The translations under genes were made by a program, and so were the position numbers. Positions 19,785-30,550 of a stretch of 64,000 bases of DNA are shown piece by piece. Source of the stretch: Bradyrhizobium guangdongense (GTDB lineage Bacteria; Pseudomonadota; Alphaproteobacteria; Rhizobiales; Xanthobacteraceae); assembly GCF_004114975.1 (NCBI RefSeq), contig NZ_CP030051.1, forward strand, positions 5,766,001-5,830,000, written 5' to 3'. The notes under the pieces are model-generated. The model was not told where the DNA came from and ran no database searches. It worked only from the letters and a program-made list of their open reading frames with translations. Position 1 is the first letter of the stretch. Each line of letters starts with the position of its first letter.

Positions 19785-20543
19785 ATGCCGAACGGCAACA
19801 TCATCGTCACGGACGAGCGCGGCACGCGCGTCATCACCCTGCGCCGGCCGGGCAAGAAGAACGCGATCACCCAGAACATGTATCGCGAGATGAGCCGCGC
19901 GATCGACACCGCTCAGAACAATCCCGACATCCGCTGCATGATCGTCACCGGCGGCTCCGGCGTGTTCACCGCGGGCGATGACATCGAGGAGTTCATAAAA
20001 GCCGACGCCTCGCGTCCCGAGACGTTATCGGACGGTGCCAAGTTCCTGTATTCGCTGGCGCTCAACGTCAAGCCGATCATCGCAGCCGTCGACGGCGCAT
20101 CGATCGGTATCGGCACGGTCATGCTATTTCACTGCGATTACGTGCTCGCCTCCAACGCCGCGACCTTCTCGGCGCCCTACATCAATCTCGGGCTTGTTCC
20201 GGTCGGCGCCGCCAGCCTCCTGGTGCCGAGCACGATGGGCTATCAGCGCGCCTTCGCCATGCTGGTGATGGGACGCAGCTTCACCGCCGCCGAGGCCCAT
20301 ACCGCCGGCTTCGTCAACACGGTCGTGTCGCCGGGACATACCGAGGTGGAAGCCCGCAAGGTGGCGCGCGAGATCTGCCGGCTGCCGGCCGAGGCCGTCG
20401 CGACCTCGCGCAAGCTGCTGCGCGCTCCGCCGGAAGAGCTCACCCGCCGCATCGACCAGGAAAGCCATCTGTTCGGCGAACGGCTGAAGTCCGACGAGGC
20501 GATCGCGGCGTTCAATGCGTTTGCGAACAGGAAGAAGCGGTAG
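19785..20543 (+). CDS. Enoyl-CoA hydratase/isomerase family protein
   Basis: 252 residues from ATG 19785, which follows AGGGAG at 7 nt; an upstream in-frame ATG (19752) lacks this. Crotonase features: LRRPGKKNAITQNMYREM, TGGSGVFTAGDDIEEF (oxyanion hole) and VDGASIGIGTVMLFHCDYVLAS. The usual catalytic Glu pair of hydratases is not clear: the helix after the second oxyanion segment reads INLGLVPVGAASLLVP, where Pro-Val-Gly-Ala replaces the P-E-G-G type. It may therefore be an isomerase or a thioesterase-like member rather than a classical hydratase. Confidence 0.82.
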   Translation: MPNGNIIVTDERGTRVITLRRPGKKNAITQNMYREMSRAIDTAQNNPDIRCMIVTGGSGVFTAGDDIEEFIKADASRPETLSDGAKFLYSLALNVKPIIAAVDGASIGIGTVMLFHCDYVLASNAATFSAPYINLGLVPVGAASLLVPSTMGYQRAFAMLVMGRSFTAAEAHTAGFVNTVVSPGHTEVEARKVAREICRLPAEAVATSRKLLRAPPEELTRRIDQESHLFGERLKSDEAIAAFNAFANRKKR

Positions 20544-20571
20544 GCACGGCCGGCGTCTACCCAATTGGTCG

Positions 20572-20694
20572 TCATTCCGGGGCGCGACGAAGTCGCGAGC
20601 TATGGTGCGCAATTGCGCACCTGAGAATCCATTCATCCACCATCACTGCCGCCCGATCGATTCCGGGCTCGCGCTGCGCGCGCCCCGGAATGAC
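20572..20694. repeat. Palindromic intergenic repeat (GTCATTCCGGGGCGCG ends)
   Basis: Perfect 16-bp terminal inverted repeats, GTCATTCCGGGGCGCG (20572-20587) and CGCGCCCCGGAATGAC (20679-20694), enclose about 91 bp with a small internal palindrome GGTGCGCAATTGCGCACC. This is a dispersed repeat of Bradyrhizobium-type genomes. It sits just behind the enoyl-CoA hydratase stop and may act as an mRNA 3' structure. Confidence 0.85.
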
Positions 20695-20742
20695 CGGAAG
20701 AACTTTCGTGAAATCTTCGCGCGGAACGACTAGTCTGATTTC

Positions 20743-22401
20743 ATGCGATATCAATCCATCCTTACCGCCCTTTCGCTCGTATTCGCCACCCTGCCCGCCG
20801 CGGCCCAGATCGCCGCTCCCGTCGAGCTGCGCATTCTCGCGATCAACGACTTCCACGGCAATCTGCGCCCGCCGCCGGGTGGCATCCGCATCAATGATCC
20901 CGAGGACAAAGCCAAGAAGGTGGCGGTGGCGGCCGGCGGCGCCGAGTACATGGCAACGCTGGTGAAGCAATTGAGCGAGGGGCACAAGAACACCATCTTC
21001 GTCGCTGCAGGCGATCTGATCGGAGCGAGCCCGTTCCTCTCGGCGATGTTCCACGACGAGCCGTCGATCGAGTCGCTCTCGATGATGGGCCTTGCGATCA
21101 CGTCGGTCGGCAATCACGAATTCGACGAGGGCAAGACCGAGCTGCTCAGGATGCAGAACGGCGGCTGCCATCCGGAGGACGGCTGCCAGGGGCCACATCC
21201 CTTCACCGGTGCCAAATTCCACTATCTCGCGGCGTCCACCGTCGAGAGCGCGACGGGCAAGAGTATATTGCCGCCCTATGAGATCAGGGAGTTCGAGGGC
21301 ATTCCGGTCGCCTTCATCGGGCTGGCCTTGAAGGAAACCGCCGGCATCGTTTCTCCGTCAGGCATTGCCGGTCTCGAATTCCGCGACGAGGCCGAGACCG
21401 TGAACGCGCTCGTGCCGCAACTGAAGGCGCGGGGCGTCGAGGCCATGGTGGTGCTGATCCACCAGGGCGGCGAGCCCTCGGGCGACTACAACGAATGCCC
21501 TGAGATCACGGGGCCGATCGTCGATATCGTGAAGAAGTTCGACCGCGCCGTCGACGTCGTCGTCAGCGGCCACACCCATCGCGCCTATGTCTGCGACATC
21601 GACGGCCGGCTCGTCACCAGCGGCGACAAATACGGCGCGCTGGTCACCGCAATCGACCTCAAGCTCGATGCTGCGACCCGCGACGTCGTCAGCGCCAAGG
21701 CAGAGAACGTCATCGTCGCCAACGCCTCGCTCGCCAAGGATCCCGAACAGACCGCGCTGATCGACGCCTATGACAAGCTCTCCGCACCGATCGCCAATCG
21801 CCCGGCCGGATCGGTGACGCAGACGCTGTCGCGCATTCCGAACGGAGCCGGCGAAAGCGCGCTCGGCGACGTCATCGCCGATGCGCAGCTTTCCGCCACG
21901 AAGGATGCCAAGAATGGCAGCGCTGTCATCGCGCTGACCAATCCCGGCGGCATCCGCACCGACATCATCCCCAGGGAAAACGGCGTGGTGTCCTTTGGCG
22001 ACCTGTTCGCCAGCCAGCCGTTCCGCAACCGCCTCGTGACCATGACCCTGACCGGCAGCCAGCTCAAGGAGATGCTGGAGCAGCAATGGCTCGATCCGAA
22101 GCGGCCTCGGATCCTTCAGGTGTCGAACGGCTTCAGCTACAGCTGGGATGCCTCCAAGCCGTTCGGGGAACGCGTGATGGCCGATAAGATGACGCTCAAT
22201 GGCAGGCCGCTCGAGCCGGCCACCGGCTACCGCGTCACCGTCAACGATTACCTCGCCGTCGGCGGCGACGGCTTTACCGTCGCCAAGCAGGGCACTTCGC
22301 CGCAATATGGCGGCTACGACGCCGATGCGCTGTTTGCCTTTTTCAGGGCGCATGGTCCGATCGGTCCGCTGCCGCCGACCCGGATCCTGCGCGTGAATTG
22401 A
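20743..22401 (+). CDS. Periplasmic 5'-nucleotidase/metallophosphatase (UshA-like)
   Basis: 552 residues with a signal peptide (1-21, ending AAAQ) and the two-domain 5'-nucleotidase plan. Metallophosphatase motifs: [41 protein letters not shown]. The C-terminal nucleotide-binding domain has [23 protein letters not shown] and [11 protein letters not shown]. It should hydrolyse nucleotides or nucleotide sugars in the periplasm, for phosphate or nucleoside salvage. It stands alone between the repeat and the histone-deacetylase-like gene. Confidence 0.9.
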   Translation: MRYQSILTALSLVFATLPAAAQIAAPVELRILAINDFHGNLRPPPGGIRINDPEDKAKKVAVAAGGAEYMATLVKQLSEGHKNTIFVAAGDLIGASPFLSAMFHDEPSIESLSMMGLAITSVGNHEFDEGKTELLRMQNGGCHPEDGCQGPHPFTGAKFHYLAASTVESATGKSILPPYEIREFEGIPVAFIGLALKETAGIVSPSGIAGLEFRDEAETVNALVPQLKARGVEAMVVLIHQGGEPSGDYNECPEITGPIVDIVKKFDRAVDVVVSGHTHRAYVCDIDGRLVTSGDKYGALVTAIDLKLDAATRDVVSAKAENVIVANASLAKDPEQTALIDAYDKLSAPIANRPAGSVTQTLSRIPNGAGESALGDVIADAQLSATKDAKNGSAVIALTNPGGIRTDIIPRENGVVSFGDLFASQPFRNRLVTMTLTGSQLKEMLEQQWLDPKRPRILQVSNGFSYSWDASKPFGERVMADKMTLNGRPLEPATGYRVTVNDYLAVGGDGFTVAKQGTSPQYGGYDADALFAFFRAHGPIGPLPPTRILRVN

Positions 22402-22535
22402 TCCGGATCAAACGGTCCGGCTCGGGACCACCCTTTGCCATTCCCGTCCAAACGCATAGATTGTGTTTTGCATTGCGTTTTGGCGCCGGATGCGCCAAGC
22501 GACGTCGAGAGTTCGTTCCCCGTGAGGCCGACCTG

Positions 22536-23465
22536 ATGAGCACGCTTCTTCTCTCCCACAAGGCCTGCCTCGACCACGTCACGCCACCGGGGCATCCCGA
22601 AAGGCCGGATCGCCTGCGCGCCGTCGAGGAAGCGCTGTCGCATGAGCGCTTCCAGTTCCTGGCCCGTGACGTGGCGCCGGAGGGCGATCTCGATCTCGTC
22701 ACACTGTGCCACAACGAACACTACGTCACCGAACTGCGCCACATCGCGCCGACCAGCGGTCAAGTCTATGTCGACGGCGACACCTCGATGTCCCCAGGCA
22801 CGTGGGAAGCGGTGATGCGCGGCGTCGGCGGCGCGGTGGCGGCAACCGAAGCCGTGATGAAGGGCGAGCACCGCAACGCCTTCGTCGCCGTGCGCCCGCC
22901 CGGCCATCACGCCGAGATCGGCAAGCCGATGGGGTTCTGCTTCTTCGACAACGTCGCGATCGCCGCGCGGCACGCGCAGCGCAAATACGGTATCAAGCGC
23001 GCCGCCATCGTCGATTTCGACGTGCATCACGGCAACGGCACGCAGGACATCTTCTGGTCGGATCCATCAGTGATGTACTGCTCGACCCATCAGATGCCGC
23101 TGTTTCCGGGCACCGGCGCCAAGGGCGAGCGCGGCGACCACGACACCATCGTCAACGCGCCGCTGGCCTCGGAAGACGGCGGCCCCGAATTCCGCAGCGC
23201 GTTCGAGGACCTGATCCTGCCGCGCCTGACGCAATTCAGTCCTGAGCTCCTGATCATTTCGGCCGGCTTCGATGCGCATTACCGCGATCCGCTCGCCTCC
23301 TTGAACTTGCGCGCGGAGGATTATGCCTGGGTGACGCGCAAACTGATGGACCTCGCGGACAAGTCCGCCGGCGGGCGCGTTGTTTCTGTGCTCGAAGGCG
23401 GCTACGACCTGCAAGGACTAAAAGAATCTGTTACGGCGCATGTCGGCGCCCTGATGGGCGCTTGA
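22536..23465 (+). CDS. Histone deacetylase-like amidohydrolase
   Basis: 309 residues from ATG 22536 (GAGG at 9 nt); the frame is open 46 codons further upstream without a start signal. Class II HDAC-like motifs: [24 protein letters not shown] with the catalytic His pair, [12 protein letters not shown], the zinc ligands in [11 protein letters not shown] and [12 protein letters not shown], and LEGGYDL. Bacterial members deacetylate acetylpolyamines or other acetylamides, or related amide substrates. It is located 73 bp before xseB, a frequent neighbour in alphaproteobacteria. Confidence 0.88.
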   Translation: MSTLLLSHKACLDHVTPPGHPERPDRLRAVEEALSHERFQFLARDVAPEGDLDLVTLCHNEHYVTELRHIAPTSGQVYVDGDTSMSPGTWEAVMRGVGGAVAATEAVMKGEHRNAFVAVRPPGHHAEIGKPMGFCFFDNVAIAARHAQRKYGIKRAAIVDFDVHHGNGTQDIFWSDPSVMYCSTHQMPLFPGTGAKGERGDHDTIVNAPLASEDGGPEFRSAFEDLILPRLTQFSPELLIISAGFDAHYRDPLASLNLRAEDYAWVTRKLMDLADKSAGGRVVSVLEGGYDLQGLKESVTAHVGALMGA

Positions 23466-23538
23466 CGGACCCGCCACATTAAGCCCGCAAAACTCTGCTG
23501 TTTTGCATCAGAAGCGAATCGGGCAATCGGAAACTTAT

Positions 23539-23790
23539 ATGGCCGAAAATACCCAAGTCGACGTCGGCAGGCTCACCTTCGAGCGCGCGATCGAGGAACT
23601 CGAAACGATCGTGAAGCGGCTCGAGGACGGCAAGGTGCCGCTCGAGGAATCCGTCACGATCTACGAGCGCGGCGAAGCCCTGAAACGGCGTTGCGAGGAG
23701 CTGTTGCGCCAGGCCGAGGCACGCGTCGACAAGATCACCACCGATGCCGGCGGCCAAGCCACCGGGACCGCGCCGCTCGACGTCCAATAA
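23539..23790 (+). CDS. xseB: Exodeoxyribonuclease VII small subunit
   Basis: 83 residues, normal for XseB. The pattern LTFERAIEELETIVKRLEDGKVPLEESVTIYERGEAL followed by RCEELLRQAEARVDKI is diagnostic (helical hairpin that coats the XseA large subunit). The start is ATG 23539, chosen because family members begin a few residues before the SFE/TFE motif; a longer form from 23503 is unlikely. It forms exonuclease VII with XseA, which is not in the window. Confidence 0.93.
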   Translation: MAENTQVDVGRLTFERAIEELETIVKRLEDGKVPLEESVTIYERGEALKRRCEELLRQAEARVDKITTDAGGQATGTAPLDVQ

Positions 23791-24380
23791 GGGAACCTCG
23801 CCCAGAAGCGGCCGGCTTCGAGCAGCGTGGCTTGCTTTTTCAAGATCACCGCCAGCCGTCTCCCCCCTCTCGGGGCCTCGGTGGTGGGCATCAGAATTGA
23901 AGAATTGTCTCGTCGGCGCCTTCCAGCTCCGCGAATCCCGCCAAAATATCTGTCTTTTCGCCCGGAATCCTGCCAAGGAACCGGGCAGAATTGGAACTAC
24001 CGCCCCGGCGCCGCGATTAACTACATTGGCCCGCCGGTTGCATCTGCATACCCCTAATCAGCCCGGCGGGTTGGCTTTGGCCTCAGCTTTGGTGTAAAGC
24101 TGCGCGGAGTGTGGCTTTTTGTTAGCCTTGCCGTGGGGACCGACACCGACGGCAAGCGCCTCAAATCGCTAGTGAAATTGGCTTGGACGGACGAAGCCGA
24201 TCTACGTGACAGGGATCACAGAGACTGAACCGGAGCGCACTTAAGCTCACCTAAGCTTGAAGACGGGGCATTGCCCCATGCAGGTGGCTCCGACGGTTTA
24301 AGGACTCGCGCTGCGCCGATATTGTGCAAACCCATCGCGCACCGGAATAACTTTCCGGCGCTGACAAATTGGAAATCGCC
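23791..24380. other. Long intergenic region before dxs
   Basis: About 590 bp without a credible gene. Several short palindromes occur (GGGGCATTGCCCC near 24268; GCCCGCCGG near 24030), and the stretch directly before dxs should hold its promoter. Short ORFs here have no ribosome site and no recognisable product. No riboswitch or tRNA was recognised. Confidence 0.5.
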
Positions 24381-26309
24381 GTGAACGCATACAGCAAGAC
24401 GCCGCTTCTCGACACCATCCGGACGCCGGAAGACCTGCGCAAGCTCAAGGTCGAGCAGGTTCGCCAGGTCGCTGACGAGCTGCGTCAGGAGACCATCGAT
24501 GCCGTCTCGGTCACCGGTGGTCACTTCGGTGCAGGTCTTGGCGTGGTCGAGCTCACCACCGCGATCCATTACGTCTTCGATACGCCGCGCGACCGGCTGA
24601 TCTGGGACGTCGGCCATCAGGCCTATCCCCACAAGATCCTCACCGGACGCCGCGACCGCATCCGCACGCTGCGCACCGGCGGCGGCCTGTCCGGCTTCAC
24701 CAAGCGCAGCGAGAGCGACTACGACCCGTTCGGCGCGGCACACTCGTCGACCTCGATCTCGGCCGGCCTCGGCATGGCCGTGGCCCGCGATCTTTCCGGC
24801 GGCAAGAACAACGTGATCGCGGTCATCGGCGATGGCTCGATGTCGGCAGGCATGGCCTATGAGGCGATGAACAATGCCGGCGCGATGAACTCCCGCCTGA
24901 TCGTCATCCTCAACGACAACGACATGTCGATCGCTCCGCCGGTCGGCGCCATGAGCGCCTATCTGTCGCGGCTGTACTCCGGCAAGACCTACCGCACGCT
25001 GCGCGACGCGGCCAAGCAGATCAACAAGCGCCTGCCCAAGATCATCGCCAACCGTGCCAACCGCGTCGAGGAATATTCCCGCGGCTTCATGATGGACGGC
25101 GGCACGCTGTTCGAGGAGCTCGGCTTCTACTATGTCGGCCCGATCGACGGTCACAACCTCGACCATCTGCTGCCCGTGCTGAAGAACGTGCGCGACATGG
25201 AGACCGGCCCGATCCTGGTCCACGTCGTGACGCAGAAGGGCAAGGGCTACGGCCCGGCGGAAGCCTCCGCCGACAAGTACCACGCCGTCGTCAAATTCGA
25301 CGTCGCCACCGGCACGCAGGCCAAGGCCAAGCCGAATGCGCCGGCCTACCAGAACGTGTTCGGTCAGAGCCTCGTCAAGGAAGCGCAGAAGGACGACAAG
25401 ATCGTCGCCATCACCGCGGCAATGCCGTCGGGCACCGGCGTCGACATCTTCAACAAGGCCTTCCCGGACCGCACGTTCGACGTCGGCATCGCCGAGCAGC
25501 ATGCGGTGACCTTTGCCGCCGGCCTTGCGACCGAAGGCTACAAGCCGTTCTGCGCCATCTACTCGACCTTCCTGCAGCGCGGCTACGACCAGATCGTGCA
25601 CGACGTCGCGATCCAGAGCCTGCCCGTCCGCTTCGCCATCGACCGCGCGGGCCTGGTCGGCGCCGACGGCGCCACGCATGCCGGCTCGTTCGATAATGCC
25701 TATCTCGGTTGTCTGCCGAACATGGTGATCATGGCGGCGGCCGACGAGGCCGAGCTCGTGCACATGGTGGCGACCCAGGTCGCGATCAACGATCGTCCGA
25801 GTTCGGTGCGCTATCCGCGCGGCGAAGGCCGCGGCGTCGAGATGCCCGAGGTCGGCATTCCGCTCGAGATCGGCAAAGGCCGCATGATCCGCCAGGGCAA
25901 CAAGATCGCCCTGCTCTCGTTCGGCACCCGTCTGGCCGAGTGCGAGAAGGCGGCCGACGAGCTCGCCGCCCATGGTCTGTCCACCTCGATTGCGGATGCG
26001 CGCTTCATGAAGCCGCTCGACACCGAGCTGGTGCTCAAGCTCGCCCGAGACCACGACGTGCTGATCACCATCGAGGAAGGTTCGATCGGCGGCTTCGGCT
26101 CGCATGTCGCCCAGTACTTGGTCGACCAGGGCGTGCTCGACACCGGCATGGTCAAGTTCCGTTCCATGGTGCTGCCTGACGTGTTCCAGGACCACGACAC
26201 GCCCGCTGCGATGTACGCCCGCGCCGGTCTCGACGCCAAGGGCATCGTCGCCAAGGTGTTCGAAGCGCTCGGCAAGGACGTGAAGGCCGAGACGGTCAAG
26301 CTGGCCTGA
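24381..26309 (+). CDS. dxs: 1-deoxy-D-xylulose-5-phosphate synthase
   Basis: 642 residues, full length. N-terminal thiamine diphosphate domain: [48 protein letters not shown] and ILNDNDMSI (TPP/Mg motif GDGS...NDN). The middle pyrimidine domain has [17 protein letters not shown] with the catalytic Glu, and the C-terminal transketolase domain is complete. It condenses pyruvate and glyceraldehyde 3-phosphate, the first step of the MEP isoprenoid route that also feeds thiamine and pyridoxal. GTG 24381 is chosen; TTG 24369 is possible. The downstream genes tlyA and the methyltransferase follow the usual alphaproteobacterial order. Confidence 0.96.
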   Translation: MNAYSKTPLLDTIRTPEDLRKLKVEQVRQVADELRQETIDAVSVTGGHFGAGLGVVELTTAIHYVFDTPRDRLIWDVGHQAYPHKILTGRRDRIRTLRTGGGLSGFTKRSESDYDPFGAAHSSTSISAGLGMAVARDLSGGKNNVIAVIGDGSMSAGMAYEAMNNAGAMNSRLIVILNDNDMSIAPPVGAMSAYLSRLYSGKTYRTLRDAAKQINKRLPKIIANRANRVEEYSRGFMMDGGTLFEELGFYYVGPIDGHNLDHLLPVLKNVRDMETGPILVHVVTQKGKGYGPAEASADKYHAVVKFDVATGTQAKAKPNAPAYQNVFGQSLVKEAQKDDKIVAITAAMPSGTGVDIFNKAFPDRTFDVGIAEQHAVTFAAGLATEGYKPFCAIYSTFLQRGYDQIVHDVAIQSLPVRFAIDRAGLVGADGATHAGSFDNAYLGCLPNMVIMAAADEAELVHMVATQVAINDRPSSVRYPRGEGRGVEMPEVGIPLEIGKGRMIRQGNKIALLSFGTRLAECEKAADELAAHGLSTSIADARFMKPLDTELVLKLARDHDVLITIEEGSIGGFGSHVAQYLVDQGVLDTGMVKFRSMVLPDVFQDHDTPAAMYARAGLDAKGIVAKVFEALGKDVKAETVKLA

Positions 26310-26332
26310 GCCATCGGCACACGCGCTGAACC

Positions 26333-26355
26333 CACCTCTCCCGATGGGAGAGGTG
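26333..26355. repeat. Perfect hairpin CACCTCTCCC-GAT-GGGAGAGGTG
   Basis: A 10-bp stem with 3-nt loop, 23 nt behind dxs. Nearly the same hairpin recurs at 39458-39481, so it is a small dispersed palindrome, possibly acting as a terminator or mRNA stabiliser. There is no T-run. Confidence 0.75.
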
Positions 26356-26387
26356 TTACACCGCGCTTGGCATCGGCAGACCACCCC

Positions 26388-26942
26388 ATGAAAATCTATC
26401 TGGCAGGCCCGGACGTATTCCTGCCGGACGCGATTGAGATCGGCCGGCAGAAGGCCGCGATCTGTGCCGCACATGGCCTGACCGGCCTCTATCCGCTCGA
26501 CAACATTGTCGACCTCACAGCGCCTGACGCTTCGCGGCAGATCTTTTGCGGCAACGAGGCGATGATGGACGAGGCTGACGCCATCATCGCCAATCTCACC
26601 CCGTTCCGCGGCGCCGGCGCCGATCCCGGCACCGTTTACGAACTCGGCTACATGGCCGGCCGCCGCAAGTTCTGTCTGGCCTATTGCAACGATGGCGCCG
26701 CCTATGCCGATCGTGTCGGCCGCTTCATGGCCGTTACCTCCGAGGATGGGCGGTTGGTCGATGCGCTGGGGCTGACGATCGAGGATTTTGGTCTTGTCGA
26801 CAACCTCATGATGATCCATGCGCTGGAGCTGCACGGCTGTCCTCTGGTGACGCCGGCAGAGCAGCCGGTTGACCTCTGGCATGATCTCGCCGCGTTCGAG
26901 ACTTGCGTCCGGATGGCAGCCGCGCGATTGATCGCTACATAA
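26388..26942 (+). CDS. Nucleoside 2-deoxyribosyltransferase-like protein
   Basis: 184 residues. The N-terminus MKIYLAGPDVFLPDA and the later GADPGTVYELGYMAGRRKF (nucleophile Glu at about 85) are the hallmarks of the family, whose members transfer deoxyribose between bases or hydrolyse nucleotides. DEADAIIANLTPFRG is the conserved substrate loop. Cytosolic. ATG 26388 is used because the Lys-Ile-Tyr-Leu strand must be at the N-terminus. It lies between dxs and tlyA, where an insertion interrupts an otherwise conserved gene order. Confidence 0.88.
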   Translation: MKIYLAGPDVFLPDAIEIGRQKAAICAAHGLTGLYPLDNIVDLTAPDASRQIFCGNEAMMDEADAIIANLTPFRGAGADPGTVYELGYMAGRRKFCLAYCNDGAAYADRVGRFMAVTSEDGRLVDALGLTIEDFGLVDNLMMIHALELHGCPLVTPAEQPVDLWHDLAAFETCVRMAAARLIAT

Positions 26943-26968
26943 CACTTCAGTCGCCTTTCGGAGATCCG

Positions 26969-27703
26969 ATGTCCCCTGCCCGCAAGCGCGCGGATGTTCT
27001 GCTTGTAGAGCGTGGCCTGTTCGAGAGCCGGGCGCGGGCGCGCGCTGCGATCGAGGCCGGGCTCGTCACGGCCGGCGACAAGCGGGTTGCAAAGCCGTCG
27101 GAGACGATCGCCGAGGACGCGGTGATCCAGGCCCAGTCGGCGCATCCCTACGTCTCGCGCGGCGGGGTCAAGCTCGCCGGCGCGCTCGAGCGCTATCCCC
27201 TCGATGTCGAGGACCATGTCTGCCTCGACGTCGGCGCATCCACCGGCGGTTTCACCGAGGTGCTGCTGGCCAATGGCGCGAGCCTGGTGTTCGCGATCGA
27301 CGTCGGTACCAGCCAGCTGCATCCCTCACTGCGCGGTCATCCCAAGATCGTGTCGATGGAGGAGACCGACATCCGCAGCTATGAGGGCAAGCGGCTGCCG
27401 GCGCGACCTGATGTGGTGGTCATCGACGTCAGCTTCATCTCGCTCAAGTCGGTGCTTCCCGTGGCGCTGTCGCTGGCGGCGGCGCCGATGAGCCTGCTGG
27501 CGCTGATCAAGCCGCAATTCGAAGCCGATCGGAAGCACAACAAGAAGGGCATCATCCGCGATGCCGCCGTGCACCAGGAGATCTGCGACGACATCGCAGC
27601 CTTCGCGGCATCACTCGGCTGCACCGAGATCGAGGTGTTTCCATCCTCGATCGCAGGGGGCGACGGCAATATCGAATTCTTCCTGGGCGCGCGCCGTGGT
27701 TGA
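26969..27703 (+). CDS. tlyA: TlyA family rRNA 2'-O-methyltransferase
   Basis: 244 residues: S4 RNA-binding domain at about 6-65 ([25 protein letters not shown]), then an FtsJ-type methyltransferase with SAM motif [26 protein letters not shown] and IKPQFEA with the catalytic Lys. TlyA methylates cytidines of 16S/23S rRNA in mycobacteria; other members were first called hemolysin A. The start ATG 26969 follows a GGAG at 5 nt. The stop overlaps the start of the next methyltransferase by 8 bp. Confidence 0.92.
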   Translation: MSPARKRADVLLVERGLFESRARARAAIEAGLVTAGDKRVAKPSETIAEDAVIQAQSAHPYVSRGGVKLAGALERYPLDVEDHVCLDVGASTGGFTEVLLANGASLVFAIDVGTSQLHPSLRGHPKIVSMEETDIRSYEGKRLPARPDVVVIDVSFISLKSVLPVALSLAAAPMSLLALIKPQFEADRKHNKKGIIRDAAVHQEICDDIAAFAASLGCTEIEVFPSSIAGGDGNIEFFLGARRG

Positions 27704-28943
27704 GCGCCTCACGATCGATCACGTCGGCCATCGCGGCGATGGCGTCTCGCTCACCACGGGCGATGCAGTCTACGTGCCCTACACGCTTCGAGGCGAGACT
27801 GTGGAGGTGGATCATGTCGTTGGCCATCATCCCGACCGCCGCAAGCTGCTGGCGGTCGATGTCGCAAGCCCCGAACGCGTCGAGCCATTCTGTCCGCATT
27901 TCGGCGTCTGCGGAGGCTGCGCGATCCAGCACTGGGCCGCGGAGCCGTATCAGGCCTGGAAACGCAACATCGTGGTCGAGACACTGGCGCAGGCCGGCAT
28001 CGATTGCGAGGTGGCGCCGCTGGTCGATGCCCATGGCGCCGGCCGCCGTCGCATCACTCTGCATGGCAGGTTCGGCACGCATGACGTGCTGAAGGTCGGC
28101 TTCTCGGCAACAAGCTCGCACGATGTCATTCCGATCGATCGCTGCCCGATCCTCGATCCTGCGCTCGAGGGTGCGCTCGATGCCGGGTGGGCTTTGGCCG
28201 AACCGTTGACCTCCAGGATGCCGGTGACCAAGCCGCTCGACATCCAGGTCACCGCCACTGCCAACGGCCTCGATGTCGACGTGCGTGGCTCCGGCCCGCT
28301 GCCGACCCCGCTGGTCACGGCATTGTCGCGCGTTGCCGAGCAGCATCGCCTGGCGCGACTGACAAGACATGGCGAACTGGTGCTGCAACGCCTGCCGCCG
28401 ACGGTAAAGATGGGCCGCGCCGAGGTGACGCTGCCGCCGGGCTCGTTCCTGCAAGCCACCGTCGCGGGCGAGGAGACGCTGGCCGCGCTCGTTTCAGAAC
28501 GGATCGGAAAAGCCAGGGAGGTGCTGGATCTCTTCTGTGGCGTCGGTCCGTTTGCGCTCAGGCTCGCGGAGAAGGCGCGCGTCACCGCTTACGACAACGA
28601 TGCCGGCGCCATTGCCGCGCTCGCAAAGGCTGCGCGCACACCGGGGCTGAAGCCGATCAAGGCCGAGCCGCGCGACCTGTTCCGCCGTCCGCTGGTGCCC
28701 CCTGAGCTGCGCGACTTCGACGCAGCGGTGTTCGATCCGCCGCGCCAGGGCGCGCAGGCGCAGACGCTGAAACTCGCTGCGAGCAAGGTGCCGGTCGTGG
28801 TCGCAGTGTCGTGCAATGTCGCCACTTTCGCTCGCGACGCGCGGCTGCTGATCGACGCCGGTTACAAGATCGACGCGGTGGTTCCGGTCGACCAGTTCCG
28901 TCACACGCCGCATGTTGAATTGGTGGCGCGGTTTACGCGATGA
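27696..28943 (+). CDS. RumA/TrmA-type RNA uracil-5 methyltransferase with Fe-S cluster
   Basis: 415 residues from GTG 27696, overlapping the tlyA stop. A TRAM-like start ([16 protein letters not shown]) is followed by the [4Fe-4S] ligands [13 protein letters not shown] motif [22 protein letters not shown] and the catalytic Cys in [11 protein letters not shown], near the C-terminal HTPHVE. The family methylates U747 or U1939 of 23S rRNA, or U54 of tRNA; which one is not decidable here. The fourth Fe-S ligand is probably the Cys in IDRCPIL. Confidence 0.9.
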   Translation: MVERLTIDHVGHRGDGVSLTTGDAVYVPYTLRGETVEVDHVVGHHPDRRKLLAVDVASPERVEPFCPHFGVCGGCAIQHWAAEPYQAWKRNIVVETLAQAGIDCEVAPLVDAHGAGRRRITLHGRFGTHDVLKVGFSATSSHDVIPIDRCPILDPALEGALDAGWALAEPLTSRMPVTKPLDIQVTATANGLDVDVRGSGPLPTPLVTALSRVAEQHRLARLTRHGELVLQRLPPTVKMGRAEVTLPPGSFLQATVAGEETLAALVSERIGKAREVLDLFCGVGPFALRLAEKARVTAYDNDAGAIAALAKAARTPGLKPIKAEPRDLFRRPLVPPELRDFDAAVFDPPRQGAQAQTLKLAASKVPVVVAVSCNVATFARDARLLIDAGYKIDAVVPVDQFRHTPHVELVARFTR

Positions 28944-28947
28944 AGTT

Positions 28948-29538
28948 TCAGCGCCGCAGCTGACCAATCGCCGGCGACTCGCCCGGCAGCATGTTCGATC
29001 GGATATCGCTGTCCATACGGCCGCCGTCCTGCTGGGTGAAGCCGGCTCCGAACGACAGGCTGAGGTTGGAGGTCGGCTTGAATTCGACGCCCGCGAATGC
29101 ACCGTAACCGGGCGCGGCAGCGGAGGTCAGCGGCGCAACCGAGCTGCCGATGCCGTTACCGTATTTCAGCGTGTCGAAGCCGGCAAAGAACGTCACAGGC
29201 GAGCCGCCCGCCGTCTTCATGTTGTAGCCGAACTGGGTGCTGTCGTAGGACAGCGCGCTGAAATTGTTCGCCGGCCCGGTCTGGCTAAAACCGCTCAGAC
29301 CGAGATTGCCGCTCCGGCTTCCCACAAAGAATCCCGGCCTGGAATCATAGCCGGCGTTGGCATCCCCGGCATTGAAGCTTGGAAAGTTGCCGTAGCTGTC
29401 GGCGCTGCCGTCAAAGCCGAAAGCCCCGCCCGGGATCCAATACCGCAAGGGGGCGACTTGCGCACTGGCCGGTGCTCCACTGAAGCAGAGCAACACGAAG
29501 AGGGTTGCGAGACCGCAGGAAGGTAGAAGGCTGGGCAT
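28948..29538 (-). CDS. Exported protein of unknown function, probable beta-rich
   Basis: 196 residues with a signal peptide (1-26, ending ASAQ). The mature part is rich in Gly, Ser and aromatic residues with alternating strands such as VTFFAGFDTLKYG, YGAFAGVEFKPTSNLSLSFGAGFTQQDGG, the pattern of outer-membrane barrel strands, but it ends MLPGESPAIGQLRR, not an aromatic residue. It resembles hypothetical rhizobial outer-membrane-like proteins; no family assigned. It converges on the methyltransferase gene with 4 bp between the stops. Confidence 0.7.
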   Translation of the reverse strand: MPSLLPSCGLATLFVLLCFSGAPASAQVAPLRYWIPGGAFGFDGSADSYGNFPSFNAGDANAGYDSRPGFFVGSRSGNLGLSGFSQTGPANNFSALSYDSTQFGYNMKTAGGSPVTFFAGFDTLKYGNGIGSSVAPLTSAAAPGYGAFAGVEFKPTSNLSLSFGAGFTQQDGGRMDSDIRSNMLPGESPAIGQLRR

Positions 29539-29742
29539 TCAGATGACCGTCAGAAAAGTAAATGGATTATACGCCCGGCGTCGTGCGAATACCAGCGACG
29601 GCAGGCCGGTGATCGCAGTATCGGGTTCCACGATGACCTGCTGCTCGCGGCCAGCAGCGCCCTTTGTGCCCGCTGAGACCTGTCGAGAGATCGATCGACA
29701 ATCGCGGGCTGACGCGGTCGAGCGGGAAGCAGCCGTGACCGG

Positions 29743-30378
29743 CTACGCGGTCCGGTCCACCGAGGACGAGGAATCCGCCGGCGGATATTTCGTCACAGGC
29801 ACCGTGAAGGATTTGGTGCCGACCTGGTAGATGATCTTGCCGTTCTGCCCGTCGTCCGTCGCAATCTGCGATTGCCCGAACATGATGACGTTCTTGTAGA
29901 CGATCCCGGTGCCCTGGCGGGTGATGCCGTCGGTCGTGACCACGACCTGCGCTTCATTGCCGTTGACGGAGACCACCTTGAAGCTTGCGCTCTTGCCGTT
30001 GTCGGCGGAATAGCCGCCCCAGCTTCCCACCAATCGACTATCGGAGGCCGGCGGCGCCTGCTTTTGAAGCGTCGCAGTCTGCTTGCCGGCACCGCCCACC
30101 GAGAACACCAACGCCAGGTTCTTGCCGTCCTTGGTGCCGACCGAGACCCCGCCAAAGCTGATGACCCCGCCCTGGACCTCGCCAATGCCGCGCTCGGTGT
30201 GGCCGTTATGAGTGTACTCGACCTGCGCGCGTTGACCGCGGATATTCACCACCTTGAATTCGACGGCTTGGTTGTTGCCCACCCAACTGCCTTTCCAGTC
30301 ACCGACAAGGGCGCTCTGGTGATATAATCGCTCGTTGGCCGGCGAGATCTGGTTGGTGCTGGATGGAAGGATGGCCAT
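29743..30378 (-). CDS. Protein of two tandem copies of an unknown beta-rich domain
   Basis: 211 residues from ATG 30378 (TTG 30405 would add nine). Two repeats align: copy 1 starts LVGDWKGSWVGNNQAVEFKV, copy 2 LVGSWGGYSADNGKSASFKV; both continue with V-N-x-R/N-G-x-x-AQV, TxG or T-E/R-Q/R-G-x-G and a K-x-x-L/I-V/Y strand. They are joined by a Gln/Pro linker (LQKQAPPAS). There is no signal peptide or membrane helix. It looks like a duplicated lipocalin- or avidin-like barrel half. Function unknown; neighbours are also exported or unknown genes on the same strand. Confidence 0.72.
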   Translation of the reverse strand: MAILPSSTNQISPANERLYHQSALVGDWKGSWVGNNQAVEFKVVNIRGQRAQVEYTHNGHTERGIGEVQGGVISFGGVSVGTKDGKNLALVFSVGGAGKQTATLQKQAPPASDSRLVGSWGGYSADNGKSASFKVVSVNGNEAQVVVTTDGITRQGTGIVYKNVIMFGQSQIATDDGQNGKIIYQVGTKSFTVPVTKYPPADSSSSVDRTA

Positions 30379-30550
30379 TGGGTTGCTCGTGAACGGGTGC
30401 GACAAACCCGCTTTCGTTTGCTACCAGCCATCCCGAGACGCGGGCCGGAAACAAAGAGAAACAATCGGATTAGGGCCATGCATCGGTTAACGAGCGGTTA
30501 ATTTCGTCCATCGACGGAATGAGGCGAAAAGTCTCAACCGGACCGGCGAC

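Noticed and set aside
23661..23891. 76-residue minus-strand frame opposite xseB
   Set aside because: Low-complexity shadow of xseB with no start signal.
24216..26945. 909-codon minus-strand open frame opposite dxs
   Set aside because: Mirror of a GC-rich coding region; composition rich in Arg, His, Asp and Val repeats; no ribosome site and no domain. dxs on the plus strand is certain.
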